The notes under the pieces are model-generated. The model had not been told where the DNA came from and made no database searches. It saw only the letters and a list, made by a program, of their open reading frames with translations. Position numbers and translations under genes: made by a program. Of a stretch of DNA of 64,000 nucleotides, positions 1-10,737 are shown piece after piece. Source of the stretch: Aedes albopictus. Taxonomy: Eukaryota > Arthropoda > Insecta > Diptera > Culicidae. The first letter of the stretch is position 1; each line of letters starts with the position of its first letter. The DNA is taken from the NCBI RefSeq assembly GCF_035046485.1, contig NC_085137.1, positions 15,405,346 to 15,469,345 of the forward strand, in the 5' to 3' direction.

Positions 1-54
1 ATCGGCAGAGAAAGCTTCTTTCGGCCTATCATTGAAACAGAAAACCATCATTCC

Positions 55-185
55 GTTAAGGCCCAAACACAATGACAACGGCAAAACAGAACGAAACGAA
101 ACGGCAAATTTCCAATGTATGGAGCTCCGTGCAGTTGCTCACAATGAGTGCGCAATGGTGAGGACGGCATTGTACTAAAACACAC
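55..185. repeat. Half copy of an AACGGCAAA-rich palindromic MITE
   Basis: The 20-mer ACACAATGACAACGGCAAAA at 67-86 is the exact reverse complement of 7012-7031, inside the palindromic element at 6920-7043. Only one arm is recognisable here, followed by AACGGCA-like words. It is read as a truncated copy of a short foldback element. An open frame across it is not supported as a gene. Confidence 0.6.
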
Positions 186-261
186 TTTTTTTTCCAAAAA
201 TCTGGAAAAATGCAGAACGGCAGAAACGGCAGAGGAGGCGTTCCACGGAGTCATGTCAGTC

Positions 262-776
262 GATCCTGAGCGACCATTTCAAAAATATCTGAAACTTTGC
301 ACAGTTTTTCAATTTCATCTAAATCGCTATTTTTCGATATCAAATTTTTATTTTGAATCACGACTAACTTTTCAAAAGGGTGTATGCGAAAATAGTTCAA
401 AAATATTCTAAAAGCTGCACAGCAAAAACGGATTGTTCGATTGTTATGAATTTTTCAGCAAAGTTAGATAACTAAATGATGATTCCTAAGAAAATATACA
501 CTGTAAAAAATTTCTTTTTTTACTTTAAAAAAATATGATCTTTGTCACAAAAACTCAAATATCTCAAAACCCTATCTTTTTACCAACGTCAATTTTTTAG
601 GGAAAATGGCCCATTATATCAGCTATCTACCATAAAATTTTGGTGATGGTAAACTGATAAACAAAAAAGTTATAACATTTCAAACATTTCACAATTTTTA
701 CATTTAGTAACAAAAAAATTTTTTTTTCTGTGTAAATTATTTCGAGAATTATATGTTGATGCTGATTTTATTGTAA
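262..776 (-). repeat. ~0.5-kb interspersed repeat, inverted copy
   Basis: This block is the reverse complement of 2643-3140. Shared landmarks include TTCAGCAAAGTTAGATAACT, CTCAAATATCTCAAAACCCT and AACTTTTTGTTTATCAGTTT-like sequence. It is AT-rich and non-coding. With 2643-3140 it forms a widely spaced inverted pair around about 1.9 kb. The family is not recognised; it may be a non-autonomous DNA element or part of a larger one. Confidence 0.7.
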
Positions 777-1562
777 AGGCTACCGCCTGAATTAAACAAG
801 TTGTTTTCATGATATTTTTGTTTGATTATTCATAATTACTATAGTATCTATTTGAAACTTAGACGCGATCCAGTGTTGTGATCAAAAATATTGAGAGTGT
901 CATACTTTTTATTGTACGTGACTGGTGAAAAGTTCCCTTGATAGCGTTGAAAAGCTGTTGATCATAAGAAAAATGGAATTAAACTTATTTTTAAGACGAA
1001 AGCTGCATAATAAAAGTTTTATATATTCGCGTATACGTCTAGTTGATCTGCAAAAAAAATACCTCTTAGAGAACAGACTTTATGATCGGAAGAATGCGAG
1101 TAACTTCAACAACAACAAATGCATGAGAGGTACATACCACAGACAAACAGACGAAACGCCTAGAATAATTTTCGTGAAAATCCATCGCCCAGTTCCCACT
1201 ACCACCACCTGGTGGAAATGTTTCACGAAACACTGCGTTGTGCAATATCGTCATCAGAAGGCGCTAGTGTGAAACGTCAAACGCAAAGAAAAACGATGGG
1301 CACTCTTCTGGTCATGAAAGCCACAACCAAGATTCAAAATGATCGTTAAAGGCGTGGTCAATGAAAATTTCGTCAGTGTTACGTTTGTTTGTCTGTATAC
1401 ATACCATGACAATGCTCACGAAAAAGCAAAAAAAAAAAAAATACTACCGCTATGGATATTAAAAATTTTATAGTAATTTTTTTCTTCAGCCAAGTAAACA
1501 ACACCAAACTAGTCAGTTAAAACTAATAAGTGATTTTGTTTATTATAATCTAACGAACAACA
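777..1562. other. Spacer without recognised gene
   Basis: AT-rich sequence with poly-A runs near 1428-1441. A 115-codon plus-strand frame (925-1272) has no recognisable domain, and its C-terminal part (NNNKCM...TTTTWW) follows short nucleotide repeats, so it is not called a gene. Confidence 0.5.
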
Positions 1563-1752
1563 TGAACAATCTCTTTCTCAAAGGTCTTCAACTCAACGCT
1601 CTCTTGTAGACCGTTTGATGAAAAAAAATGTTCAAAAGAGTTACGAAATCTCACCGAAAGCACCATAGATAAACTGGTTATGCCCAAATTGAATACAAAT
1701 TTACGCATTTGCACGTCCTGCCGTCTAGACTTTGACAGACGAGCCATCTGAG
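1563..1752 (+). pseudogene. Possible TE-derived cysteine-pattern coding fragment
   Basis: In the plus frame containing codon 1641-1643, the sequence reads open from just after the stop at 1563-1565 to the stop ending at about 1749. It encodes a fragment with C-x7-C-x26-C-x2-C spacing (cysteine codons at 1605, 1629, 1710 and 1719) and a segment LRNLTESTIDKL, ending near LRICTSCRLDFDRRA. The C-x2-C ending and regular helix-like segment look more protein-like than the 129-codon frame on the opposite strand (1550-1939). No ATG starts the fragment, so if it is coding it is a remnant of a transposon ORF or a lone exon. The family is not recognised. Confidence 0.3.
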
Positions 1753-2084
1753 AAATTGCCAGAAGTGCTAAGTGCAGAGAGTCATGCCACCATACCATCA
1801 GCGACATCTGTTTAAACAATATAATCACGCCCCTTTTCAAAAATGCTTTGAAATATACTTCAACATCTATACCCATTTCAATATTTTTAACGTTGCAAAA
1901 CACGCTTTCACCATTCATCTTGAAGAAGAAGGAAAACACTTGTCCTCAAATGTAACAGCAAATTAATGAATAAACGATCAATGCGCGGAGGGCGTGATAA
2001 AATCGGAACATTACTGTACATATAATATACATAATACATAATAAAAACAGCTTGTTCTACTCACGCAAGGCCATTAACAATGAA

Positions 2085-2640
2085 ATCAGCATCAAACTGC
2101 GATTTCCGGCCGAAATAATTTACACTAAAAAAAAAATTATTACTAAATGTGAAAATTGTGAAATGTTTGAATTGTCAAAACTTTTTTGTTTATTAGTTTA
2201 TTATCACCAAATTTTTATGGTAGATTGCTAATCTGCCGTAATTCTGCAAAGTGACGTAAGCGACATTGAAAGTTTTGGCCCATTTTTTGGTTATTATGCA
2301 TAAAACTCTTGCTCATCCTTTAAGTTTCTTTCCAAATATGATAGATTACGATTAGATCTTGCATTCTAATACAGCAGGAATACCACAGTGTTATTCTCAC
2401 CCCAGATATTATAAATAATATACCAAAAAATATCGAAATTTTGAATGGCGCTTACGTCACTTTTCAGAATTACTGCAGTAGTACAATGGACCGGTTTCCT
2501 TAAAAAAAATACGTTGGTAAAAGATAGGGTTTTGAGATATTTGAGTTTTTGTGACAAAAATGATATTTTTTAATGTTAAAAAAATATTTTTTTTCACAGT
2601 GTATATTTTCTTAGAAATCACCATTTAGTTATCTAACTTT
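2085..2640 (+). repeat. ~0.5-kb interspersed repeat, copy with MITE insertion
   Basis: Second copy of the repeat seen at 2643-3140, same orientation, beginning near AATCAGCATCAAACTGCGAT and ending at the TTATCTAACTTTGCTGAA word. It abuts the next copy head to tail and is interrupted by the element at 2233-2478. Confidence 0.65.
2233..2478. mobile_element. 246-bp MITE with ~32-bp TIRs and 4-bp TSD
   Basis: Left end CTGCCGTAATTCTGCAAAGT and right end, reverse complemented, CTGCAGTAATTCTGAAAAGT continue into a shared GACGTAAGCG. The flanks are TAAT (2229-2232) and TAGT (2479-2482). The adjacent repeat copy has the uninterrupted site GCTAATACAATGG near 2794-2806, so the insertion is shown directly. 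No coding capacity. Superfamily undetermined. Confidence 0.75.
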
Positions 2641-2642
2641 GC

Positions 2643-3140
2643 TGAACAATAAAATCAGCATCAAACTGCGATTTCTGACCGAAATAATTTACACAGAAAA
2701 AAATATTTACCAAATGTGAAAATAGTGAAATGTTTGAAATGTTATAACTTTTTTGTTTATTAGTTTACCATCACCAAATTTTTATGGTAGATTGCTAATA
2801 CAATGGACCGTCTTTCCCAAAAAAATTACGATGGTAAAAAGATAGGGTTTTGAGATATTTGAGTTTTTGTGACAAAAATGATATTTTTTAATATTAAAAA
2901 ATATGTTTTTTCACAGTGTATATTTTCTTAGGAAATACCATTTAGTTATCTAACTTTGCTGAAAAATTCATAGCAATCGAACGAACCATTTTGGCTGTGC
3001 AGATTTTTGAATATTTTTGAACCATTTTCACATACACCCTTTTAAAAAGTTAGTCGTGATTCAAAATAAAAATTTGATATCGAAAAATGGCGATTGAAAT
3101 GGAACTGAAAAACTGTGCAAAGTTTCAGTTCAATAGAAAA
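2643..3140 (+). repeat. ~0.5-kb interspersed repeat, uninterrupted copy
   Basis: Reference copy of the family also seen at 262-776 (inverted) and 2085-2640. It begins at AATCAGCATCAAACTGCGAT and ends near AACTGTGCAAAGTTTCAG. Non-coding. Confidence 0.7.
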
Positions 3141-3211
3141 TCATGAATTAAAAAAATTCCTTAATTTTGATGCTGTTGCTTGGAATCGCTCAGAGACGAA
3201 CCAAAACATTG

Positions 3212-3895
3212 CACAGTGGGAAAAATAGGTATAAAACGCGAATAAATTCAATATCTCTGCTCGGAGTGGATGGATTTGAATGAATTTTTGACTCAAACTG
3301 CAAAAATTTCTATAGTTTCAGAAAAGGAGGGTGTCATTCGCCGCACGATGCTGGAAATCAGAATATCGGGCCCGTTTACCGCATTCTCTCTCTTATCACC
3401 TATTTAGAAAAATCCTGGAGTGCAAAATAAATTATTTATTTATTTCGTGTTTGTGTAAAAACTTTCATAGTATCGGATGGAGCTGGTTTGGCTCACCGCA
3501 CAGCCCAAAAAATTGGAATATCTTCAAGTAACCTCGATATCCCCTATTTCTTTGAAACTTCACATTCATCTTCGCTCGTGGAACGCAATCGATAAGAGCA
3601 GGACAAACCCTATATCAAATTGCCGATATTATAGAAGTTTTTTACATAAATACGTGTTAAATGTTTGCACGTCAATCGGAAATAAATGATGGTTTTCTCA
3701 AAAAACAGTGAGAGAGAGAGAGTGGGGCAAAACGAGCTCAATACACTGATTTCCAGCATCGTGCGGCGAATGACACCTTTCTTATCTGAAACTATAGAGA
3801 TTTTTAAAGTTCGTGTCAAAAATTCATTCAAATTCGTCCACTCCGAGCAGAGATATTGAATTTTTCGCGTTTTATACCTACTTTTTCCCACTGTG
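3212..3895. mobile_element. 684-bp long-TIR element with CACAGTG ends and 5-bp TSD
   Basis: Inverted arms of about 190 bp (roughly 3212-3400 and 3700-3895) are near-identical, sharing AATATCTCTGCTCGGAGTGG and GTGTCATTCGCCGCACGATG. The outermost heptamer is CACAGTG on both ends, flanked by the direct repeat CATTG (3207-3211 and 3896-3900). A 5-bp duplication with CACWRTG-type ends fits the Transib superfamily, whose termini resemble V(D)J recombination signals; this is inference because no transposase is encoded. The middle (about 3400-3700) is non-coding, so it is a non-autonomous element. Confidence 0.7.
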
Positions 3896-4062
3896 CATTG
3901 GTTTCTTGTTTTTGCCGTATTGATTAGTGGGAAATGTTTACGTCAAAAGGAAGATCGAAGTTTATGATTAAATTCTCAATCAGAAATCTTTCAGGTTTTC
4001 TACGGGTATTTCTCATTCGGATAATACTTCGAAAATAATATTACCAAATCATTCTACAGGAA

Positions 4063-5035
4063 TTTTTTAAAGAATTCCTCGAGCAGCTCGTTCTTGGGTT
4101 CCTTCCGGGGTTTCTTCAGAAATTCCAGGTTTCTGCAGTGAAGACAAAAACATTTTTACCGGGTTTCATCTAGTGAACCCTTCCTTGATTTAGCAGAGTT
4201 TCTTACGGGATTCCCCCGAGATTCTTCCAGGAATTCATACCAGGGTTCCTCCGGTAATTCTTCCCGGGATTCCTTCAGAAACTCCTTAAGGGATACCTTC
4301 AAAATTTCCTTCCGGGATTGCTTCAGGAATTCCTTCCGAATTTCTTCAACAATTTCTTTCAGAATTCCTTCAGCAATTCCTTCCTGAATTGCTTCAGGAA
4401 TTCTTTCCGGGATTCCCACAGAAATTCCTTCCGGGATTCCTTCAGGAATTCTTCAGCAATTCCTTCCAAAATTCTTTCAGCAATTCCTTCCCGAATTCCT
4501 TCAGAAATTCTTTCCGGAATTCCTACAGGAATTCCTTTCGGGATTCCTTCGGGAATTCCTTCTGGAATTTCTACTGGGATTCCTTCCGGGATTTCTTCAG
4601 AATTTCCTTGCAGGATTCCTTCCGGGATTCCATCAGGAATTCCTTTCGAATTTCCCCAACAATTCCTTCCAGTATTCCTTCAGGAATTCCTTCCAGGATT
4701 CCTTCTTTTCCGGGGTTCCTTCAGGAATTCCTTTCGGGATTTTTTCAGGTGTTCCTTCCTGGATTCCTCCGGAATGTCCAGGAGATCCTCCTGGAATTTC
4801 TCTCCTTCTGAAATTCCTTCAGGAGTCATTTGTGAGGTTTCTCCAGGAGTTCCTTCCGGGATTCCTCAAGGAGTTCCTTGCGGGATTCCTTCAAAAAATC
4901 CATCACAGGATTTCCAGGAATTACAACCGGGATTTCTTCGGAAATTCCTCCCGGGATTCCTTCTGGGATTCTTCCCGGGATTCCTTCAGTTATTACGTCC
5001 GGGGATCATTTAGTAATTTCTTCCGTAGTCCCAGA
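4063..5035 (+). repeat. Degenerate 12-bp satellite, GGAATTCCTTCN orientation
   Basis: Near-continuous variants of the 12-bp unit GGAATTCCTTCN. Because 12 is a multiple of 3, every frame tends to stay open and codes tetrapeptide repeats such as IPSG; the 231-codon frame 4318-5013 is of this kind and is not a gene. Short 10-bp inverted words within units (GGAATTCC) make the tract self-complementary. Confidence 0.85.
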
Positions 5036-6840
5036 GGGATGGCTTGAAAAAATCTTGGAAAGGGAATTTCTGAAGGAATCCCGCAAGGAACTGCTGTAGG
5101 GAAATCCTGGAGAAATTCCTGGAGGAATTCCAAAAGCTATTCCTGGAGGAATACCAGAAGGAATTCCTGTATTTATTTTCGAGAGGAACTCCTGAAAGAA
5201 TCCTAGAAAGAACTCCTGGCTGAATCCCGAAAGGAACTCCTGGAGAAATCTCTGAAGGAACTCCTGAATGAATTCCAGGAGAATCTCCTTGTTGCATCCC
5301 GGAAGGAATTCTTTGGGTAACCCAGGAAACGACTCCTGAAGGAGTCCCAGAACGGGCTCCTGGAGAAATCCTGGAAGAAACGCATGAAGGAACCTCGGAA
5401 ACGACTCCTGAAGAAATCCCAGAAGGAATTCCTGAAAGAATCCCAGAAGAAATTCCTGGATGAATCCTGAAAGAAAGTCCTGAAAGAAACCCGGAAGGAA
5501 CTCCTGTGAAAAGCTCGGAAGGAACTCCTGGAGGAATCTCGGAAGGAACTCCTGAAGGAATCTCAGGTGGATCTCCTGCATGAATCCCGGAAGGAACTCG
5601 TGGGGGAGTCCCGGAAGGAACTCCTAAACGAATCCCAGAAAGAACTCCTGGAAGAATTCTGGAAGGAACTCCCGGAGGAATCCCAGAATAAACTCGAGGA
5701 GGAATCCTGCAGGAAATACCTGAAGGAATAGACACTACACCGTCTTCAGCCAGAGGCTGCACAGACTGAACATTACATACACGAGACAACGGACAACACA
5801 CTTAACACCCAGTGGCCCAATGGAGAATTTTCCGTTTTACGAAAAGTTTTCCCCGACTGGAGCGGGAATCGAACCCGCACTCCGAGGCTTACGAAACGCC
5901 TAAACGACTGACGCCGCTAACCGCACGGCCACGAAGCCCACCAATCCCGGAAGAAACTTCCGGGACGGCCGCGAATCCCGGAAGAAACTTCCGGAGGAAT
6001 CCCAGAAGGAACTCCTGGAGGCATCTTGAAAGGAATTCCTGGAGAAATTCCAGAAGTAACTCTTGGAGGAATCCCAGAAAATAAAAACTCCTGGACTAAT
6101 CTAGGAAGAAGCTCTTGGAGGAGCCCTAGAAGGAACTCCTGGAGGAATCTCTGAAGGAACTCCTGGAGGAATCTCAGAAGGAACTCCTGGAGGAATTCCC
6201 GAAGGAACTTTCGGAGCAATCCCGGAAGAAACTTCTGAAGGAATTCCGGAAAGAATTCCTGGAGAAGTCTCGGAAGGAATTAATGGAGGAATTTAGAAAG
6301 AAATTTAGGAATTTAGGAACTCCTGGAAGAATCCCAGAAGGAATTTCCGGAGGAATTCCAGAAAAAACTCTTGAAGGAGTCCCGAAAGAATTCCTGGAAG
6401 AATCTCGCAAGGAACTCCTGGAGGAATCTCAGAAGGAACTCCTGGGAAATTTAGGAAGGAACTCCTAGAAGAGTCCTTGGAGATGCTCCAGGATGTATCC
6501 CGGAGCTCCTAAAGGAATCTTCGAAAGAACTTCTGGAGGAACCCAGGGAGGAAATCCTGTAGGAATCCCAGAAAGAACTTCCAGAGGAATTCCTGAAGGA
6601 TCTCCTGGATGAATCGCGGAAGGAACTCCTGGAGGAATCCCTAAAGGAACTCCTGAAGGAATCAAAGAAAGAACTCCTGGAGGAAACCCAGAAGGAACTT
6701 CTGGAGAAATCCCAGAAGGAGCTCCTGGAGGATTCCTGGAAGGAACTCCTGGAGAAATCTTGGAAGGAACTCCTAGGAATGTCTCATAGAGATCACCTGG
6801 ACAAACTTCAGAATGAATTCCAGGAGAAATACCAGAATGC
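5036..6840 (-). repeat. Same 12-bp satellite, opposite orientation
   Basis: From about 5060 the unit reads GGAACTCCTGGAGGAATCCC, the complement orientation of the preceding tract with its own dominant variants. Long minus-strand frames (for example 5010-5801 and 6465-6842) encode only tetrapeptide repeats. A SINE (5740-5945) interrupts the tract. Confidence 0.85.
5740..5945 (-). mobile_element. tRNA-derived SINE (family also at 35640)
   Basis: On the minus strand a tRNA-like head begins GGCTTCGTGGCCGTGCGGTT with a box A-like GGCCGTGCGGTTAGCGGC and a box B match GGTTCGATTCC, then a body with CCACTGGGTGTT and TTGTCCGTTGTCTCGTGT. The same head and body occur on the plus strand at 35640-35830. 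The extra length between the boxes suggests a Leu/Ser-type (long variable arm) tRNA ancestor. It lies inside the satellite. Confidence 0.8.
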
Positions 6841-6919
6841 AAATTGCCGCGGTTATATTTTTCAAACAGAGCAAATCAAAATAAATAACAAGCAAGCATT
6901 CATTTACACAAGAGTTTTC

Positions 6920-7043
6920 CGTTCTCATTGTGAGCTGGAAACGGCAAAGCGGAACGGCACAACGGCAATTTTAGTACATTCCGTGTTTGCCGTTCCTGCC
7001 ATTCCGTTCCGTTTTGCCGTTGTCATTGTGTTTGGCCCATAAT
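6920..7043. mobile_element. Short palindromic AACGGCAAA MITE
   Basis: Left arm (CTCATTGTGAGCTGGAAACG, GGCAAAGCGGAACGG) pairs with the right arm (CCGTTCCGTTTTGCCGTTGT, CATTGTGTTTGGCCC). It is non-coding and sits at the junction between the satellite and the RTE fragment. Confidence 0.6.
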
Positions 7044-7059
7044 GGTTGGTTCGACGTGG

Positions 7060-8055
7060 AGTGTCAACGAGAGACGAACAAGAAGAATACTGCCAGAAGT
7101 CGCGATACATGGTGGCAGAGAAACGAACCGCAGTAAAAAACGGCAGCACAAAGAGAGTTTGATTGCTGAAGCGCAAAAGAGTATGGACAGGAACAATATA
7201 CGGAGGTTTAATGCAACTGTCAATGGTGCGCGGCACAAGACTGCGCTAGTGCCCGACATGTGCAATGACCAGGAAGGAAATTTGCTGGCAGACAGAACAA
7301 CAAGTGGTGGCAGCTAGGTGGAAGGATCAGTTCGAAGATTTATTAAATGATAGCAGTGAATAAGCACCAGGGAACATGATTACCATAATGGATGACGGTC
7401 AAGCAGTGGTTCCACCAACACTGGATGAGGTTAAACAATGCTGCTAGGAAGCGAGCAGATACATCAATCAATTCACCTGATAATTGTAAAGATTTGGGAG
7501 AATGAAGAATTGCCTACCAGCTGGTTGGATGGCCTCATATGCCCAATCTACAAGGAAGAGCACAGACTTGAGTGTTCCAATTACAGAGTTATTACCCTTT
7601 TAAATTTGGCATATAAGAAACCGTCGCGTATCCTGTTCAACAGACTATGACCTCTTGAGGAGTCCTTAGTCGGCGAATACCAGGCTGGTTTTCGTGAGGG
7701 CCGATCAACGACGGGTCAAATGTTTAGCCTGCGGATTATCCTAGATAAACTTTGGGAATATAACTCGCAGGCTCACCATTTGTTCATTGATTTCAGAGCA
7801 GCGTACGACTCAGTGAAGAGAAATGAGCTTTGACAGATAAGCTCAGAACATGGTTTCCCGGCGAAACTGATTAGGCTGATATGCACAACGCTGGATACAT
7901 CAAAATCAAGTATTCGGATAGCAGTCGAAGTGTCTACCTCGTTTATGACCTTGAATGGATTGAAACAGGGGGATGCTCTTTCAAATTTGTTGTTCAACAT
8001 TGCATTCGAAGGAGTGATTAGGAGGTCTAGCATGCACAGGAATTAAACTAACATC
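7060..8055 (+). pseudogene. RTE-type retrotransposon pseudogene, linker and RT motifs up to B
   Basis: Remnant of the ORF of an RTE-clade non-LTR retrotransposon. Codons around 7140-7314 show the endonuclease-RT linker (AQKSMDRNNIRRFNATVNG). Codons 7438-8043 run in one frame through the RT fingers and palm: KIWENEELPTSW, CPIYKEEHRLECSNYR, GEYQAGFREGRSTT, motif A FIDFRAAYDSVK (7783-7818) and motif B GLKQGDALSNLLFN. The frame is broken by in-frame TGA codons at 7648 and in the RNEL*QI segment, and by TAA at 8044. The first palm aspartate is kept; motif C lies beyond the 1.9-kb insertion, at 9964. The linker to RT junction near 7315-7437 is frameshifted. It is dead as written. Confidence 0.85.
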
Positions 8056-8214
8056 ACACCCAGCTAACACAAAATCCTATATGATATTGAATAGGACGCT
8101 AAAGTGGAGGCCATATGCGTACGTGCTTCCATTTATCCGCGTGTAAAGTGTGCGTATATCACCTCCACTTTTGCATCCTTTTCAACATCATATGCGATCT
8201 TGTGTTGACTGTGT
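8056..8214. mobile_element. 159-bp foldback MITE at the RTE insertion point
   Basis: Arms ACACCCAGCTAACACAAAAT and (reverse complemented) ACACAGTCAACACAAGATC, continuing through ATATGATATTGAATAGGA / ATATGATGTTGAAAAGGA and AAAGTGGAGG, make an almost full-length hairpin. It begins exactly where the RT reading is lost. Confidence 0.65.
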
Positions 8215-9944
8215 AACAAGGTTACAAAATGTAAATAAATATTTAAACATCAAATTTTATATATAGTTAGATTTCTCACTCCTCGGGATACAACCAAGCC
8301 GAAAAGTGAGAGACTTGTATATAAGAGGCAATATTTGAAATGCAAGCTTTTATTCGATCGCAGCGCCATGGGTGGCGGGAATTGAAATGACCCATTCTTA
8401 ACGGATCGCGAAGCAGATCACATCGCTCTGCTTCGAAAATAGGCAGTATAGCCAATGTTTAAAAAGAAAACATGACTTGCTAGAAATATATGTATGTATG
8501 CTTGTATGTGTGATAAGGGAATCTCGCGATTTCTCGAAGGTCAATATGTGAAGGCCATCTTTGACTAAGCGATTATCGTTCTTTCTCGAATTGATCGGCT
8601 GAGTGTAAGGACGTAGTCCCAAGTATACCTAGTAAAAAGTTATTAGATCTTCAGTTTGTTAGCTAGTCGAAAGTTATATTGTGAGTGAACCATTGTAAGG
8701 AAGAAAAGTAGAGAGTTGAATTTTATAATTAATTGTTGTAAAAATGCAGTACCTATTCGAGACAATTAGTGGTTGAGGACGTGATTATCGGCCCAAAGCG
8801 AGCCTCTAAGTTGAGCAAAGTCAAGAGAGTTAAGTTATAAAAAAAAATGGCCATTTTGTAATTTTATAATTAATTGCCTGTAGGCTCGGAAAAACTTCTA
8901 CCAATTGAAGTCAGTGGAAGTTTGTTAAAATATCTGCTCGAGGTTCAGGTAAATATTCTAATGAGAACACAATTTGTTAACAATCGGAACAAAATTTGTA
9001 ACATGTGATATTCGCTTGAAGGACCGAATATCCTTCAAGCGAAGGTGTTTCTCCTGGGTAGGTGTAGGGGGTTACGCACGTCGTGTGACCTCTGGATAGG
9101 ACCGAAAACTCGTTCGCTTGTAGGTTTTTCCTCGTGGCGGGTTAGTGTTTCTATCCCAGCGCATCTACGGGCCATTGGAAGTCACCACTACTTCCGAAGT
9201 GTTTCCCTGGTCGCCAAGTGCCAGAAATACTTCATCGTTGACCTCGAAGCAGAACTCGCGAGTAAAACCAGCGGGCCCGCCATCAAGAGAACCACGTGTA
9301 CACGTTCAAGCCTACCGAAGAAGCCGCCACGATCAGGACGCCTACCACTGACAGCGGTGCGGCAAGGCGGAAGGAGCTCGACGACTGCGCATCTAAAACA
9401 GGTCAGATCTTTTATTTAGAAATTTGTTACAATTGGCCAAATTGGAAAAAAACATTAGATCTCTCGGGTCCGGACCAGAATCATAGAATAAGAAATTGTG
9501 GAGAGGAAATATAGGGACATCAGACACAGGAGGCTAAGGTGGATGTTATTTGGGGAAAGAGAGGCGGTAAAGTAGAAGACCGAGTGGGTAAGAAATAAAA
9601 CGGAGCATTCGTTACTCGAATACAGCAATTGTAGCCCTACACCACAGTCGGAAGAAGAGAGAAAATTCAATAATCGATTTTAGTTTTCATTTTTTGCATG
9701 CGTTTTTCTTATCAGTGATTCCCCATTGAATATCCTGCTTATGATTAGGTTCTGTGAGTGTGTGCTGTGGGACGATTCGTCGGTTCGGTTGATTTTGAAG
9801 GACTCGCCTTGAGGAGTCTCGCCGGGTGTTCTAATCTTGCCTCTTCGCATGCAAGTGAAACTTTTCGCTTGCTTGGCGCTTAAGCGAAGTGGGTAATCCA
9901 ACCGATTCCAGATTGAATCTGGTTCACCGTTACAACTGGGCATG
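8215..9944 (+). mobile_element. Unclassified insertion in RTE, LTR-like features
   Basis: About 1.7 kb that separates the two RT pieces. It holds a TATATAAGAGGC box-like site near 8316, a GC-richer tract at 9040-9400, and AATAAAACGGAGC near 9594 followed by GTAGCCCTACACCACA. These resemble U3, leader and polyadenylation parts of an LTR element, but no paired LTR, primer site or gag/pol homology was found. The 124-codon frame at 9045-9419 has no recognisable domain. Confidence 0.35.
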
Positions 9945-10235
9945 GTCGCACATGCTCCTCAGATTTGCGGACGATATTGATCTCATCGGCATCGATCGTA
10001 GGGCAGTGGAAAAAGCTTATGTTCCTCTGGAGAGAGAAACAGCGAGAATAGGCTTGACGATTAACTCTAGCAAGACGAAACACATGATAGCGAGTAGATA
10101 CAGAGGCAGGCCTAATAATGTTAGTACTGTGGTAGTGTTTGATGGGATGTTTTGAAGTTGTTGAAGAATTTGTTTACCTTGGAACACTGACATGTGATAA
10201 TGACGTTTATACGAGTGTGGTGGGAGTCTGAGATG
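9945..10235 (+). pseudogene. RTE retrotransposon pseudogene, RT motif C and thumb
   Basis: Continuation of the copy at 7060-8055. Motif C FADDIDLIGIDRRAVEKAY starts near 9964 with both catalytic aspartates kept, followed by TARIGLTINSSKTKHM and, after a frameshift near 10155, EVVEEFVYLGTLTCDND. The reading ends at about 10210, so the C-terminal domain is missing. The protein order with 7060-8055 is colinear, showing a single insertion split the gene. Confidence 0.85.
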
Positions 10236-10737
10236 ATCAAAAATGAGTCTTTTTATGGAAGTAAAGGTTTTATAGTAAAATGACGCAGCACAAGGCGACC
10301 ATGCAGAACCATAAAACCCAGCAGAACACGAAACGATACAAATATAAACGGAAACAGTAGACTCACTTTATTTATTTTTTTAATTAGGTCGCCGTTTCAA
10401 AGAAATGAAGTTTGTGACACAAACTTAGGTTTTTAGGGTTTATTGTGAAAGATTTTAGCTCAAATCCCTGGTTGAACACCTGGCGGAATAATTGTATTTA
10501 TAGGTAAACCCTGAATTCCTGAAAGACTTCTAGGTTATAGGGTTAGAAACTCCTGAAGTAACTTCTGATAAAATTTCTGTTTTTTCCTGTGCAATCGTTG
10601 GTAAAATTTCTTCAAGAGTCTATATCCTGACGGAATTTTGCGAGTACACGTTTAATTGAAGAAACATATTGGTAAATAGAATGTAGCTGGTAACAGCCAT
10701 CTTTGTACAAAAACATAACTTTAACCAATACTTTTTT
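10236..10737. other. Spacer without recognised feature
   Basis: AT-rich sequence with scattered CCTGAATTCCTGAAAGACTTC words like the diverged satellites, but no array and no gene. Confidence 0.5.

Noticed and set aside
925..1272. 115-codon plus-strand ORF
   Set aside because: No domain; composition follows AT-rich DNA and short ACC/AAC runs; no supporting context.
1550..1939. 129-codon minus-strand ORF
   Set aside because: No recognisable domain, and it overlaps a more protein-like cysteine-patterned fragment on the plus strand.
5010..5801. 263-codon minus-strand ORF (and 231-codon plus ORF at 4318-5013)
   Set aside because: Both are in-frame reads of a 12-bp satellite and give only tetrapeptide repeats; overlapping frames on both strands are equally open.
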